DNA from: Pseudomonas sp. KK4
GTDB taxonomy: Bacteria > Pseudomonadota > Gammaproteobacteria > Pseudomonadales > Pseudomonadaceae
DNA: 64,000 nucleotides
Assembly: GCF_001984065.1 (NCBI RefSeq)
Contig: NZ_LYVP01000018.1
Coordinates: 1-64,000 of the forward strand
Reading direction: 5' to 3'
The notes beneath the pieces were generated by a model. That model worked only from the letters and a program-made list of their open reading frames with translations. It was not told the origin of the DNA and ran no database searches. Positions 57,407 through 64,000 of this stretch are shown one piece after another. The first letter of the stretch is position 1; the number at the start of each line of letters is the position of its first letter. The translations under genes were made by a program, and so were the position numbers.

Positions 57407-58716
57407 TGGTGGTCGACGACGAAAGCAGCATCCGCAGCGCCGTTGAACAATGGTTGAGCCTGTCCGGTTTCGACGTGCAGTTGTTCAGCCGGGCCGATGA
57501 ATGCCTGGCGCAATTGCCCAGGCATTTTGCCGGGGTGATTCTCAGCGATGTGCGCATGCCCGGCATGACGGGCCTGGAACTGCTCGCCGAAGTGCAGCGT
57601 CGCGATGCCGACCTGCCGGTGATCCTGCTGACCGGCCACGGCGATGTGCCAATGGCGGTCGATGCCATGCGCGACGGTGCCTACGACTTCCTGGAAAAAC
57701 CCTTCAGCCCGCAAACCCTGCTCGACAGCCTGCGCCGCGCATTGGACAAGCGCCGGCTGGTCCTGGAGAACCGCGCCTTGCACGAGCAGGCGGACAACCG
57801 CGCCAAACTCGACGCCACGCTGCTCGGCGTATCCCGCGGCCTGCAAACCCTGCGCGGCCAAGTGCTGGATCTGGCAGCGTTGCCGGTCAACGTACTGATC
57901 CGTGGCGAAACCGGCAGCGGCAAGGAGTTGGTCGCCCGCTGCCTGCACGACTTCGGCCCCCGCGCTGACAAGCCCTTCGTCGCCCTCAACTGCGCGGCCA
58001 TCCCCGAGCAACTGTTCGAAGCCGAGCTGTTCGGCCACGAAAGCGGCGCCTTTACCGGTGCACAGGGCAAGCGCATCGGCAAACTCGAATACGCTGACGG
58101 CGGTACCCTGTTTCTGGATGAAATCGAGAGCATGCCCCTGGCGCAGCAGGTGAAGTTGTTGCGGGTTTTGCAGGAACAGAAGTTGGAACGCCTGGGTTCG
58201 AACCAAAGCATCCGCGTAGATCTGCGGATCATTGCCGCCACTAAACCGGACCTGCTCGATGAAGCACGGGCCGGGCGTTTTCGCGAGGACCTGGCCTATC
58301 GCCTGACCGTCGCCGAGTTGCGTCTGGCGCCGTTGCGCGACCGCCGCGAAGACATTCCTTTGCTCTACGAAACCTTCGCCCGTCAGGCCGCCGAGCGGCT
58401 GGGGCGTGCCTTCTCCCCCTTGAGCGGCGCGCAACTGAGTCACCTGCTGAGCCACGACTGGCCGGGCAACGTGCGCGAACTGGCGAACGTGGCGGAACGT
58501 CAGGTGCTGGGCCTGGGCGAGCCGGTGCCAGCGGGCATTGAGCCGGGCCAGTCACTGGCGGCGCAGCAGGAAGCCTTCGAAGCGCAATGCCTGCGCGCCG
58601 CCTTGATCAGGCACAAGGGCGACGTCAAAGCGGTGCTCGAAGAACTGCAACTGCCGCGCCGCACCTTCAATGAAAAGATGCAGCGGCATGGGTTGAACAG
58701 AGAGATGTTTTTGTAG
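57391..58716 (+). CDS. mifR: NtrC-family sigma-54 response regulator, MifR/DctD type
   Basis: A 441-residue enhancer-binding protein: receiver domain with phosphoacceptor Asp53 (VILSDVRMPGMTG), AAA+ domain with Walker A GETGSGKE and the sigma-54 contact loop GAFTGA (GHESGAFTGAQGK), and a C-terminal Fis-type helix-turn-helix (GDVKAVLEELQLPRRTFNEKM). It should activate a sigma-54 promoter; the transporter downstream has one. GGAGG lies 10 bases before the ATG. Named for P. aeruginosa MifR, a regulator of alpha-ketoglutarate use, by similarity and context. Confidence 0.85.
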   Translation: MLNSVMVVDDESSIRSAVEQWLSLSGFDVQLFSRADECLAQLPRHFAGVILSDVRMPGMTGLELLAEVQRRDADLPVILLTGHGDVPMAVDAMRDGAYDFLEKPFSPQTLLDSLRRALDKRRLVLENRALHEQADNRAKLDATLLGVSRGLQTLRGQVLDLAALPVNVLIRGETGSGKELVARCLHDFGPRADKPFVALNCAAIPEQLFEAELFGHESGAFTGAQGKRIGKLEYADGGTLFLDEIESMPLAQQVKLLRVLQEQKLERLGSNQSIRVDLRIIAATKPDLLDEARAGRFREDLAYRLTVAELRLAPLRDRREDIPLLYETFARQAAERLGRAFSPLSGAQLSHLLSHDWPGNVRELANVAERQVLGLGEPVPAGIEPGQSLAAQQEAFEAQCLRAALIRHKGDVKAVLEELQLPRRTFNEKMQRHGLNREMFL

Positions 58717-58726
58717 TGTCTGAACC

Positions 58727-58809
58727 GGCCCCTTCGCGAGCAAGCCCGCTCCCACAATGGTCCGTGCGCACCTGTTCAATGTGGGAGCGGGCTTGCTCGC
58801 GAAGAGGCC
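58727..58809. repeat. REPIN (inward-arm type) after the response regulator gene
   Basis: CCTTCGCGAGCAAGCCCGCT on the left and TGTGGGAGCGGGCTTGCTCG on the right, extended by the matching ends GGCC...GAAGAGGCC. Confidence 0.92.
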
Positions 58810-58840
58810 GCCAGAGACGATAAAAAACCCCAGCCCAATG

Positions 58841-58886
58841 AGCAATTTTCCGCTCGCACGCCCTCGCCAATAAGCGGATTTCCGCT
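58841..58886. promoter_or_regulatory. Paired dyad sites, probable MifR-type enhancer
   Basis: AGCGGATTTCCGCT (58873-58886) is a perfect 6-2-6 palindrome. AGCAATTTTCCGCT (58841-58854) is a second copy with an imperfect left half. They start 32 bases apart, about three DNA turns, and are centred near -107 and -75 relative to the predicted sigma-54 start, the usual place for enhancer sites. That the adjacent regulator binds them is inference. Confidence 0.7.
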
Positions 58887-58927
58887 CACCCGAACCCCTC
58901 AACCCCTCTAGCCCGGCCCTCCTTCCC

Positions 58928-58944
58928 TTGGCACAGCTCCTGCT
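58928..58944 (+). promoter_or_regulatory. Sigma-54 promoter of the transporter gene
   Basis: TTGGCACAGCTCCTGCT has the invariant GG (58930-58931) and GC (58942-58943) exactly 10 bases apart, matching the consensus TGGCAC-N5-TTGC with one change. Transcription would start near 58955, about 52 bases before the transporter ATG. It is the only convincing sigma-54 promoter I found in the window. Confidence 0.85.
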
Positions 58945-59006
58945 ATAGCCCCCGCAGGCTGCGTTTCAACGCGCTCCACAAAAACAATTAAACGAAGGAT
59001 CCTTCA

Positions 59007-60326
59007 ATGGATAACTCCAACGCCCTGCCCCTTGGGTCGGCTGCCGTGCCGGCCAAAGAACGCACCACCGCCAGCCGCATCAAATCGATCTTCAGCGGTT
59101 CGGTCGGCAACATGGTCGAGTGGTACGACTGGTACGTCTACGCCGCTTTCTCGCTGTACTTCGCCAAGACCTTCTTCCCCGCCGGTTCCTCCACCGCACA
59201 GCTGATGAACACCGCCGCGATCTTCGCCGTGGGCTTCCTGATGCGTCCGATCGGTGGCTGGCTGATGGGCCTCTACGCCGACAAGGTCGGGCGCAAAAAA
59301 GCGCTGATGGCCTCGGTGTACCTGATGTGCTTCGGCTCGTTGCTGATCGCCCTGAGCCCGAACTATGAAACCATCGGTATCGGCGCGCCGATCCTGCTGG
59401 TGTTCGCCCGCTTGCTGCAGGGCCTGTCGGTCGGTGGTGAGTACGGCACCTCCGCCACTTACCTCAGCGAGATGGCGACCAAGGAACGTCGCGGCTTCTA
59501 CTCCAGCTTCCAGTACGTGACCCTGATCTCCGGCCAGCTCATCGCGTTGGCGGTGCTGATCGTGCTGCAACAGCTGCTCACCACCGAACAGCTGTACGCC
59601 TGGGGCTGGCGCATCCCGTTCGCCATCGGCGCGCTGTGTGCCGTGGTCGCGCTGTACCTGCGTCGCGGCATGGAAGAAACCGAGTCGTTCACCAAGAAAG
59701 AAAAGGCCAAGGAAAGCGCGATGCGCACCTTGCTGCGTCATCCCAAGGAACTGTTGACCGTGGTCGGCCTGACCATGGGTGGCACCCTGGCGTTCTACAC
59801 CTACACCACCTACATGCAGAAATACCTGGTGAATACCGTCGGCATGAGCATCTCCGACTCCACCAGCATTTCCGCCGCCACCCTGTTCCTGTTCATGTGC
59901 CTGCAACCGATCATCGGTGGCCTGTCGGACAAGATCGGCCGTCGTCCGATCCTGATCGCCTTCGGCGTGCTGGGCACGATCTTCACCGTGCCGATCCTGA
60001 TGACCCTGCACACCATCCAGACCTGGTGGGGCGCGTTCTTCCTGATCATGGCCGCCCTGATCATCGTCAGCGGCTACACCTCGATCAACGCGGTGGTCAA
60101 AGCCGAACTGTTCCCTACCGAAATCCGCGCCCTGGGCGTCGGCCTGCCGTACGCGCTGACCGTATCGATCTTCGGCGGCACCGCCGAATACATCGCCCTG
60201 TGGTTCAAGAGCATCGGCATGGAAACCGGTTACTACTGGTACGTGACCGCGTGCATCGCCGTGTCGTTGCTGGTGTACATCACCATGAAAGACACCCGCA
60301 AGCATTCGCGGATCGTCACCGACTGA
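59007..60326 (+). CDS. MFS transporter for alpha-ketoglutarate/dicarboxylate (MHS family)
   Basis: A 439-residue 12-helix permease of the metabolite:H+ symporter family, close to KgtP. NMVEWYDWYVYAAFS at the first helix, GRKKALMASVYLMC after helix 2 and RLLQGLSVGGEYG after helix 4 are the family signatures. Coupled to the MifS/MifR-like pair and a sigma-54 promoter, the likely cargo is alpha-ketoglutarate or a C4-dicarboxylate, as for PA5530 in P. aeruginosa. The AAGGA ribosome site sits inside a perfect palindrome (58994-59005). Confidence 0.92.
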   Translation: MDNSNALPLGSAAVPAKERTTASRIKSIFSGSVGNMVEWYDWYVYAAFSLYFAKTFFPAGSSTAQLMNTAAIFAVGFLMRPIGGWLMGLYADKVGRKKALMASVYLMCFGSLLIALSPNYETIGIGAPILLVFARLLQGLSVGGEYGTSATYLSEMATKERRGFYSSFQYVTLISGQLIALAVLIVLQQLLTTEQLYAWGWRIPFAIGALCAVVALYLRRGMEETESFTKKEKAKESAMRTLLRHPKELLTVVGLTMGGTLAFYTYTTYMQKYLVNTVGMSISDSTSISAATLFLFMCLQPIIGGLSDKIGRRPILIAFGVLGTIFTVPILMTLHTIQTWWGAFFLIMAALIIVSGYTSINAVVKAELFPTEIRALGVGLPYALTVSIFGGTAEYIALWFKSIGMETGYYWYVTACIAVSLLVYITMKDTRKHSRIVTD

Positions 60327-60351
60327 CTGCCTGAATAAGGCCGGTCACGCT

Positions 60352-60427
60352 GGTTTGTTCACGGGCCAGCCTCGCTCCTGCAGATCGATCATGCAGAAGC
60401 AAGGCTGGCCCGCGATGGCCACGAACC
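60352..60427. repeat. REP-like inverted repeat of a third type
   Basis: GGGCCAGCCTCGCTCCTGCA and its imperfect complement TGCAGAAGCAAGGCTGGCCC flank a short loop; the ends ggtttgttc and gaacc also match. Located between the transporter and DUF347 genes, which converge. It could also terminate transcription, though without a T-run. Confidence 0.7.
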
Positions 60428-60433
60428 GGTCTA

Positions 60434-61189
60434 TCAGGACAACTCGGCCACCGGCTGTTTCCCGAAGCGCTTCTGCGCGATCGACGCCCCCACAATCATC
60501 ACCAGCAGAATCCCCGCCAACACCAGCGACGAACCGATGGTGCCGAAATCCAGGCCGCCCTTCTCATGGGGTTTGGTCAGGAAGTCACCCAGCGTGGCAC
60601 CGAAAGGTCGAGTCAGTACAAACGCGACCCAGAACAGGACAACCGTCGAAATCTTCGTGAAATATTTGAGCAGCACCACCACCGCGATGGTCGAGCCGAT
60701 CAACAGCGCGCCGCCGGCAAATCCAAGGCCGGAATCGTCGGCCAGATAGTCGCCCAGCGCTGTGCCCAGGGTGTTGGAAAACAGAATCGCCATCCAGTAG
60801 AACATCTCCCCGCGAAACGTCTGGACCTTGGTCACGTTGAGCGAATCGCCGCTCAGGCGCCAGGCGGCAAAAATCCCCAACAGAATCGCAATCAGGATCA
60901 TCGAACCGGTGGCATACCCCAGCCCGAGGGTTCGGTCCATGAAATCGGACATGGTCGTACCCGCCGTGCTGGTCGACAGAATCACGATCCAGTACAGCAC
61001 CGGCTTGTAGGTTTTGGACATCAACTGGCTGACCAATGTCAGCACGAACACGCTGATCAGTATCAGGGAACTGAGGGCATAGCCCACATTGAGGGTCATG
61101 GACAACAAGTCGCCGGCGGTTTCTCCCAGGGTCGTCGCGCAGATTTTCATCACCCAGAATGCCAGGGTGATTTGGGGAAGTTTGTTCAT
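60434..61189 (-). CDS. Four-repeat DUF347 (COG4705-like) membrane protein
   Basis: A 251-residue integral membrane protein with about eight helices, made of four repeats each bearing a small-residue/acid motif: TLGETAGDLLSMTLNVGYA, TAGTTMSDFMDRTLGLGYA, TLGTALGDYLADDSGLGFA and PFGATLGDFLTKPHEKGGLDFG. The repeated acidic residues inside membrane helices suggest cation handling, but the function is unknown to me. ATG 61189 has GGAG eight bases upstream; the frame is open 23 codons further up. Confidence 0.85.
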   Translation of the reverse strand: MNKLPQITLAFWVMKICATTLGETAGDLLSMTLNVGYALSSLILISVFVLTLVSQLMSKTYKPVLYWIVILSTSTAGTTMSDFMDRTLGLGYATGSMILIAILLGIFAAWRLSGDSLNVTKVQTFRGEMFYWMAILFSNTLGTALGDYLADDSGLGFAGGALLIGSTIAVVVLLKYFTKISTVVLFWVAFVLTRPFGATLGDFLTKPHEKGGLDFGTIGSSLVLAGILLVMIVGASIAQKRFGKQPVAELS

Positions 61190-61533
61190 CGATGGAGCTC
61201 CATGGTCTTGAAGGTCGTTTCTTCGGTTTATCCGATGACGCGCAGACTGGAGAGGCAACGGTGAAAAATGGGTAGGCGCTTTATGAAAAAACTGTCACAC
61301 GGGCAAAAGAACGGATTAATCACGCGTTAATGCGCGCCCTGCAACCTGACTCTGCCTGATCGATTAATTGCGATGCGCTCATTTCAGCGTTGAACGCGAC
61401 AAAGCCTGCCGGCCTTAACATCTATTTAATCGATTGTTTTTAGCATTATTTTGCGCTTTTTAATCAGTTTAATTGGCGTAGCATGAAACCCATGCCCAAG
61501 ACACAAAACGCCAAAGAATCTGGAGAAATGAAA
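61190..61533. other. Gene-free AT-rich divergent region
   Basis: This 344-base interval between the DUF347 gene and the tandem-repeat peptide gene is AT-rich from about 61420. No gene or strong repeat is seen; it should hold both promoters. Confidence 0.55.
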
Positions 61534-61788
61534 ATGAAAACCAAACTGTTCCTTGCCATGGCCCTGACCGTACTGGCCGCCAACACCTTCGCCGCCGACG
61601 GTTTCGACCGTACCGGCTCCGCTGTCGCAGCAGACGGCTTTGACCGCACCGGCTCCGCGACCGTCGTTGAAGACGGCTACAACCGCACCGGCTCGGCGAC
61701 TTTCGCCGAAGATGGCTACGATCGCACCGGCGGCGCCACCGTTGCCGAAGACGGCTACGATCACACCGGCGGCGCCACCGTCAGCTGA
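61534..61788 (+). CDS. Secreted tandem-repeat peptide
   Basis: An 84-residue protein: signal peptide MKTKLFLAMALTVLAANTFA, then five repeats of 12-13 residues with the pattern A/E-D-G-F/Y-D/N-R/H-T-G-S/G-A-T/V-x-x that run to the last residue. The mature part is wholly repeats and would be acidic and periplasmic or secreted. The ATG at 61534 has GGAG eight bases upstream; the ATG at 61528 is too close. Similar Pseudomonas proteins carry the name phage infection protein in databases, with no function I can support. Confidence 0.85.
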   Translation: MKTKLFLAMALTVLAANTFAADGFDRTGSAVAADGFDRTGSATVVEDGYNRTGSATFAEDGYDRTGGATVAEDGYDHTGGATVS

Positions 61789-61807
61789 GTCACCCCAGCG
61801 GCACCAA

Positions 61808-61828
61808 AGCCCGGCCTCGGCCGGGCTT
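61808..61828 (+). terminator. Terminator-like hairpin after the repeat-peptide gene
   Basis: AGCCCGGC and GGCCGGGCT pair around a CTC loop; the tail tggtcattt is only weakly T-rich. Confidence 0.5.
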
Positions 61829-61872
61829 GGTCATTTCTGGATGTACGCAAAATTCGGTCGCATCGCAAAACC

Positions 61873-61961
61873 TGTGGGAGCGGGCTTGCTCGCGAAAGCG
61901 CTGGTCCAAACAGCATGAATGTCCACTGACCCAACGCATTCGCGAGCAAACCCCTCCCACA
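61873..61961. repeat. REPIN (outward-arm type) before the flavin reductase gene
   Basis: TGTGGGAGCGGGCTTGCTCG on the left; right arm TTCGCGAGCAAACCCCTCCCACA has lost one base. Confidence 0.9.
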
Positions 61962-62045
61962 AGGGGACTTCATCGGACTGGAAATCACCCGCGTGCCCTT
62001 GCACTATGGTTCGCATCTGATTGAAGCCCGAAGGAACACCGACCC

Positions 62046-62666
62046 ATGCCCGACGACACCCACTACTACGAACCCGCCAAAGGCCACGGCCTGCCCCACG
62101 ATCCGTTCAACGCGATCGTCGGCCCGCGCCCCATCGGCTGGATCTCTTCGCAGGATGCCCAAGGTCGCTTGAACCTGGCGCCCTACAGTTTCTTCAACGC
62201 CTTCAACTACATTCCGCCGATCATCGGGTTTTCCAGCATCGGCCGCAAAGACAGCCTGAACAACATCGAACAGACCGGCGAGTTCGTGTGGAACCTGGCG
62301 ACCCGGCCACTGGCCGAGCAGATGAACCAGAGCTGCGCCAACGTGGGACCTGAGGTCAACGAGTTCGAACTGTCGGGGCTGAGTACCGTCGCCTCGACAA
62401 TCATTTCAGTGCCACGGGTCGCCGAAACCCCGGTGTCCTTCGAGTGCAAGGTCACGCAGATCATTCAGTTGCAGCGTGCGGACGGCAATGTGGTGCCGAG
62501 CTGGCTGATCCTCGGCGAAGTGGTCGCCGTGCATATCGCCAAACGGTTGTTGAAAGATGGGGTGTACGACACCGCCGCCGCAGAACCGATTCTGCGCGGC
62601 GGCGGGCCGGCGGATTATTTCCAGCTGGGGCCAGAGGCGTTGTTCAAGATGTATCGCCCGAGGTGA
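62046..62666 (+). CDS. Flavin reductase-like FMN-binding protein
   Basis: A 206-residue protein of the flavin reductase-like domain family. NAIVGPRPIGWISSQDAQGRLNLAPYSFFNA is the FMN-binding signature and FECKVTQIIQL / LGEVVAVHI follow. Such proteins bind FMN and can reduce flavins with NAD(P)H, often for a partner oxygenase; none is adjacent. AAGGAAC precedes the ATG. Confidence 0.88.
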   Translation: MPDDTHYYEPAKGHGLPHDPFNAIVGPRPIGWISSQDAQGRLNLAPYSFFNAFNYIPPIIGFSSIGRKDSLNNIEQTGEFVWNLATRPLAEQMNQSCANVGPEVNEFELSGLSTVASTIISVPRVAETPVSFECKVTQIIQLQRADGNVVPSWLILGEVVAVHIAKRLLKDGVYDTAAAEPILRGGGPADYFQLGPEALFKMYRPR

Positions 62667-62690
62667 AACGCCCCAAGGCCTGTCAAAGGG

Positions 62691-62921
62691 TTACCAGATC
62701 AGTTCGCCGTCTTCGCCGACACCCTTGAGGTGCGTCAGCTGCAGGGCAGCGGCTTCGTCCGCTTCCTTGGCGGTCTTGAACGTCTGGTCTTCCAGCAGCT
62801 TGTTGAAGCGAGGCGCACCCGCGCCACCGATGGCTTTGGTGGCGATTGCCGCGTAGTAACCGCCTTCGCGGGGGACTACCGCCGATACGGCTTCGAAGGT
62901 TTCAAAGGCTTTGCGTGCCAT
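62691..62921 (-). CDS. Small conserved hypothetical protein
   Basis: A 76-residue protein, MARKAFETFEAVSAVVPREG onward, with no motif I recognise. It is hydrophilic and alanine-rich with a helical C-terminal half (KTAKEADEAAALQLTHLK). It lies between two genes, has a normal composition and a stop-to-stop frame, so I judge it real. It is 41 bases downstream of the ABM-domain gene. Confidence 0.7.
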   Translation of the reverse strand: MARKAFETFEAVSAVVPREGGYYAAIATKAIGGAGAPRFNKLLEDQTFKTAKEADEAAALQLTHLKGVGEDGELIW

Positions 62922-62962
62922 GTCGCGAATCCTGACTGATTGAGAATGCTGCCATTAAACCC

Positions 62963-63316
62963 TCAACCCGCCAGTTTGTGTACCGCTGCCCCGGATTGAC
63001 GCAGGGCCTGCGCCGCCGAGACTTCCCTGAAGGTGTGGAAGTCCAGGCTGTTGACCACCAGGTCCTGCACCAGCTCGGCGAACACCTCCATGGCCGGGGT
63101 GCTGAAATACGCGGTCATGGCCTGTTGATTGACCCAGGAGCCGGACACCAGCCAAAGGTCCGGGTCGCCTTGGGAATGTTGCAGGGCAAAACTCAGGCAG
63201 CCCGAGGCCGCGCGGGACGGTTCGATCAGCGCGCTCAGGCGCAGACCGAGTTCCTGTGAATGCCCGGCGCGTGCACGGACAAAAGCCATATGACTGACGG
63301 GGATCTGCTTTGACAT
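62963..63316 (-). CDS. Antibiotic biosynthesis monooxygenase (ABM) domain protein
   Basis: A 117-residue dimeric alpha/beta ferredoxin-like ABM protein. RARAGHSQELGLRLSALIEP, GCLSFALQHSQGDPDLWLVSGSW and AMTAYFSTPAMEVF match the family; the segment with the Tyr/Phe and Trp side chains is present. Many are quinol- or heme-related monooxygenases of unknown substrate. The ATG at 63316 has GGAGG eight bases upstream; the frame is open 19 codons further. Confidence 0.87.
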   Translation of the reverse strand: MSKQIPVSHMAFVRARAGHSQELGLRLSALIEPSRAASGCLSFALQHSQGDPDLWLVSGSWVNQQAMTAYFSTPAMEVFAELVQDLVVNSLDFHTFREVSAAQALRQSGAAVHKLAG

Positions 63317-63652
63317 GTTCAACCCTCCCGGGGAGTCGCGTGGCAGCCAGGGGACGGGCTGCGACAGGATCAAAGGTTAAAGGCCCGGGCGCCTGTGCCG
63401 TTAGTCGATTCCTGCCGCTGCATTGCACAATCCTGCGAGACTGCCGTGACAGCCTGTAAAAATTTGTAAAACCCCGCCGGGATTGGCTAACCGTGTTTCC
63501 AGCAAGTTTTCCCCTTTATCCACGAGGTTGCCGCACTCAACGAATAACCCCATGCAGAATCAGGCAATCATTCGACAGGATGTGTCTACCGCTTCGGCTT
63601 GCACAAACTTATGCTCTGCCCCATCAAACCCGCCCTGCCGAGGATGCCGTGC
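63317..63652. other. Gene-free divergent region before the AraC-family gene
   Basis: This 336-base interval separates the ABM gene and the AraC-family regulator, which are divergent. I see no gene and no strong repeat. Confidence 0.55.
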
Positions 63653-64000
63653 ATGTCGTCACTCGATCGCTTTTTACAAGAGCAGCTACAAGAGCAACTC
63701 GCCCCCCTGGATGACCCCATGGAACAGCAGCGTGCGGAACTGGCGGCGATCATCCGGCGCACCACCGCCGAGGATGGCAATTACGCCACCGCCATCGATT
63801 CCCTGTTCATGTCGCGCCACAGTCAGAACCACGAATTCGCCCCGGTGCTCGCTCAACCCGCACTGTGCATCATGGCCCAGGGGCGCAAGGAAGTTAGGCT
63901 GGCGGATGAACTGTTCAACTACGACCCGTTGAACTACCTGGTGGTCTCGGTCTCGATGCCGCTCAGCGGGCGGATCGTCAATGTCTCGGCCGAAGAACCG
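63653..64000 (+). CDS. AraC-family regulator, N-terminal part (cut by window end)
   Basis: The first 116 codons of a gene that runs off the window. The translation begins MSSLDRFLQEQLQEQLAPLD and contains SLFMSRHSQNHEFAPVLAQPALCIMAQGRKEVRL and YLVVSVSMPLSGRIVNVSAEEP, which match the AraC_N ligand-binding domain of AraC-type regulators. GAGG lies nine bases before the ATG at 63653. The helix-turn-helix part is outside the window, and the target is unknown; it may regulate the divergent ABM gene. Confidence 0.85.
   Translation, partial: MSSLDRFLQEQLQEQLAPLDDPMEQQRAELAAIIRRTTAEDGNYATAIDSLFMSRHSQNHEFAPVLAQPALCIMAQGRKEVRLADELFNYDPLNYLVVSVSMPLSGRIVNVSAEEP

Overview
The window is a chromosomal segment of a fluorescent-group Pseudomonas. 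The evidence is the high-GC coding style, the Pseudomonas-type proteins (MvaT, OprL/Pal, OprD, MifS/MifR-like regulators), the gene orders, which match what I recall from P. aeruginosa PAO1, and many copies of the Pseudomonas REP/REPIN sequence (arms TGTGGGAGCGGGCTTGCTCG). I see no insertion sequence, prophage, integrase, CRISPR array or defence island; only one tRNA is present.

Layout. 1-2.5 kb: 3' end of gcvT, a CspA-type gene, an RDD membrane protein and nadA. 2.8-15.4 kb: a long minus-strand block with fmdB, aspS, yebC, ruvC, ruvAB, ybgC-tolQRAB-pal-cpoB, queE, queC and tRNA-Lys. 15.5-20.5 kb: a ribbon-helix-helix protein, a Dps-like protein, a membrane-anchored cold-shock-domain protein, slyX, a HIT protein, a 0.9-kb gene-free region and an OprD-family porin. 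20.7-32.6 kb: mscS, yajQ, panE, an orphan sensor kinase coupled to a cobalamin adenosyltransferase, a Nudix-ThiE fusion, a GST, argJ, secA and dciA. 32.7-38.4 kb: a HerA/YjgR-type ATPase, a three-gene envelope cassette (GT4 glycosyltransferase, DUF2334 deacetylase, LPG-synthase-type membrane protein), a tiny acidic protein and purU. 38.7-48.6 kb: mvaT, sbcB, a six-gene overlapping operon (RDD, SpoIIM, DUF4129, DUF4350, MoxR, DUF58), a PilZ protein and a lipoprotein. 48.8-55.1 kb: pykA, enoyl-CoA hydratase, ferredoxin reductase, a GGDEF protein in the sadC position and class I fumarase. 55.6-60.3 kb: a MifS/MifR-type two-component system and an alpha-ketoglutarate/dicarboxylate MFS transporter whose upstream region holds a textbook sigma-54 promoter and a pair of dyad sites. 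60.4-64 kb: a four-repeat DUF347 membrane protein, a secreted tandem-repeat peptide, a flavin reductase-like protein, two small proteins and the start of an AraC-family regulator cut by the window end.

Most of the window is conserved core genome. The least explained parts are the RDD-SpoIIM-DUF4129-DUF4350-MoxR-DUF58 operon, the GT4-DUF2334-LPG cassette, the 13-residue-repeat secreted peptide, the membrane-tethered cold-shock domain, and strong unexplained hairpins in front of csp and fumarase. The mifSR-transporter regulatory region is the best-resolved regulatory circuit. Start codons were adjusted by Shine-Dalgarno spacing, overlap with the previous gene and remembered family N-termini; several genes start with GTG or TTG.
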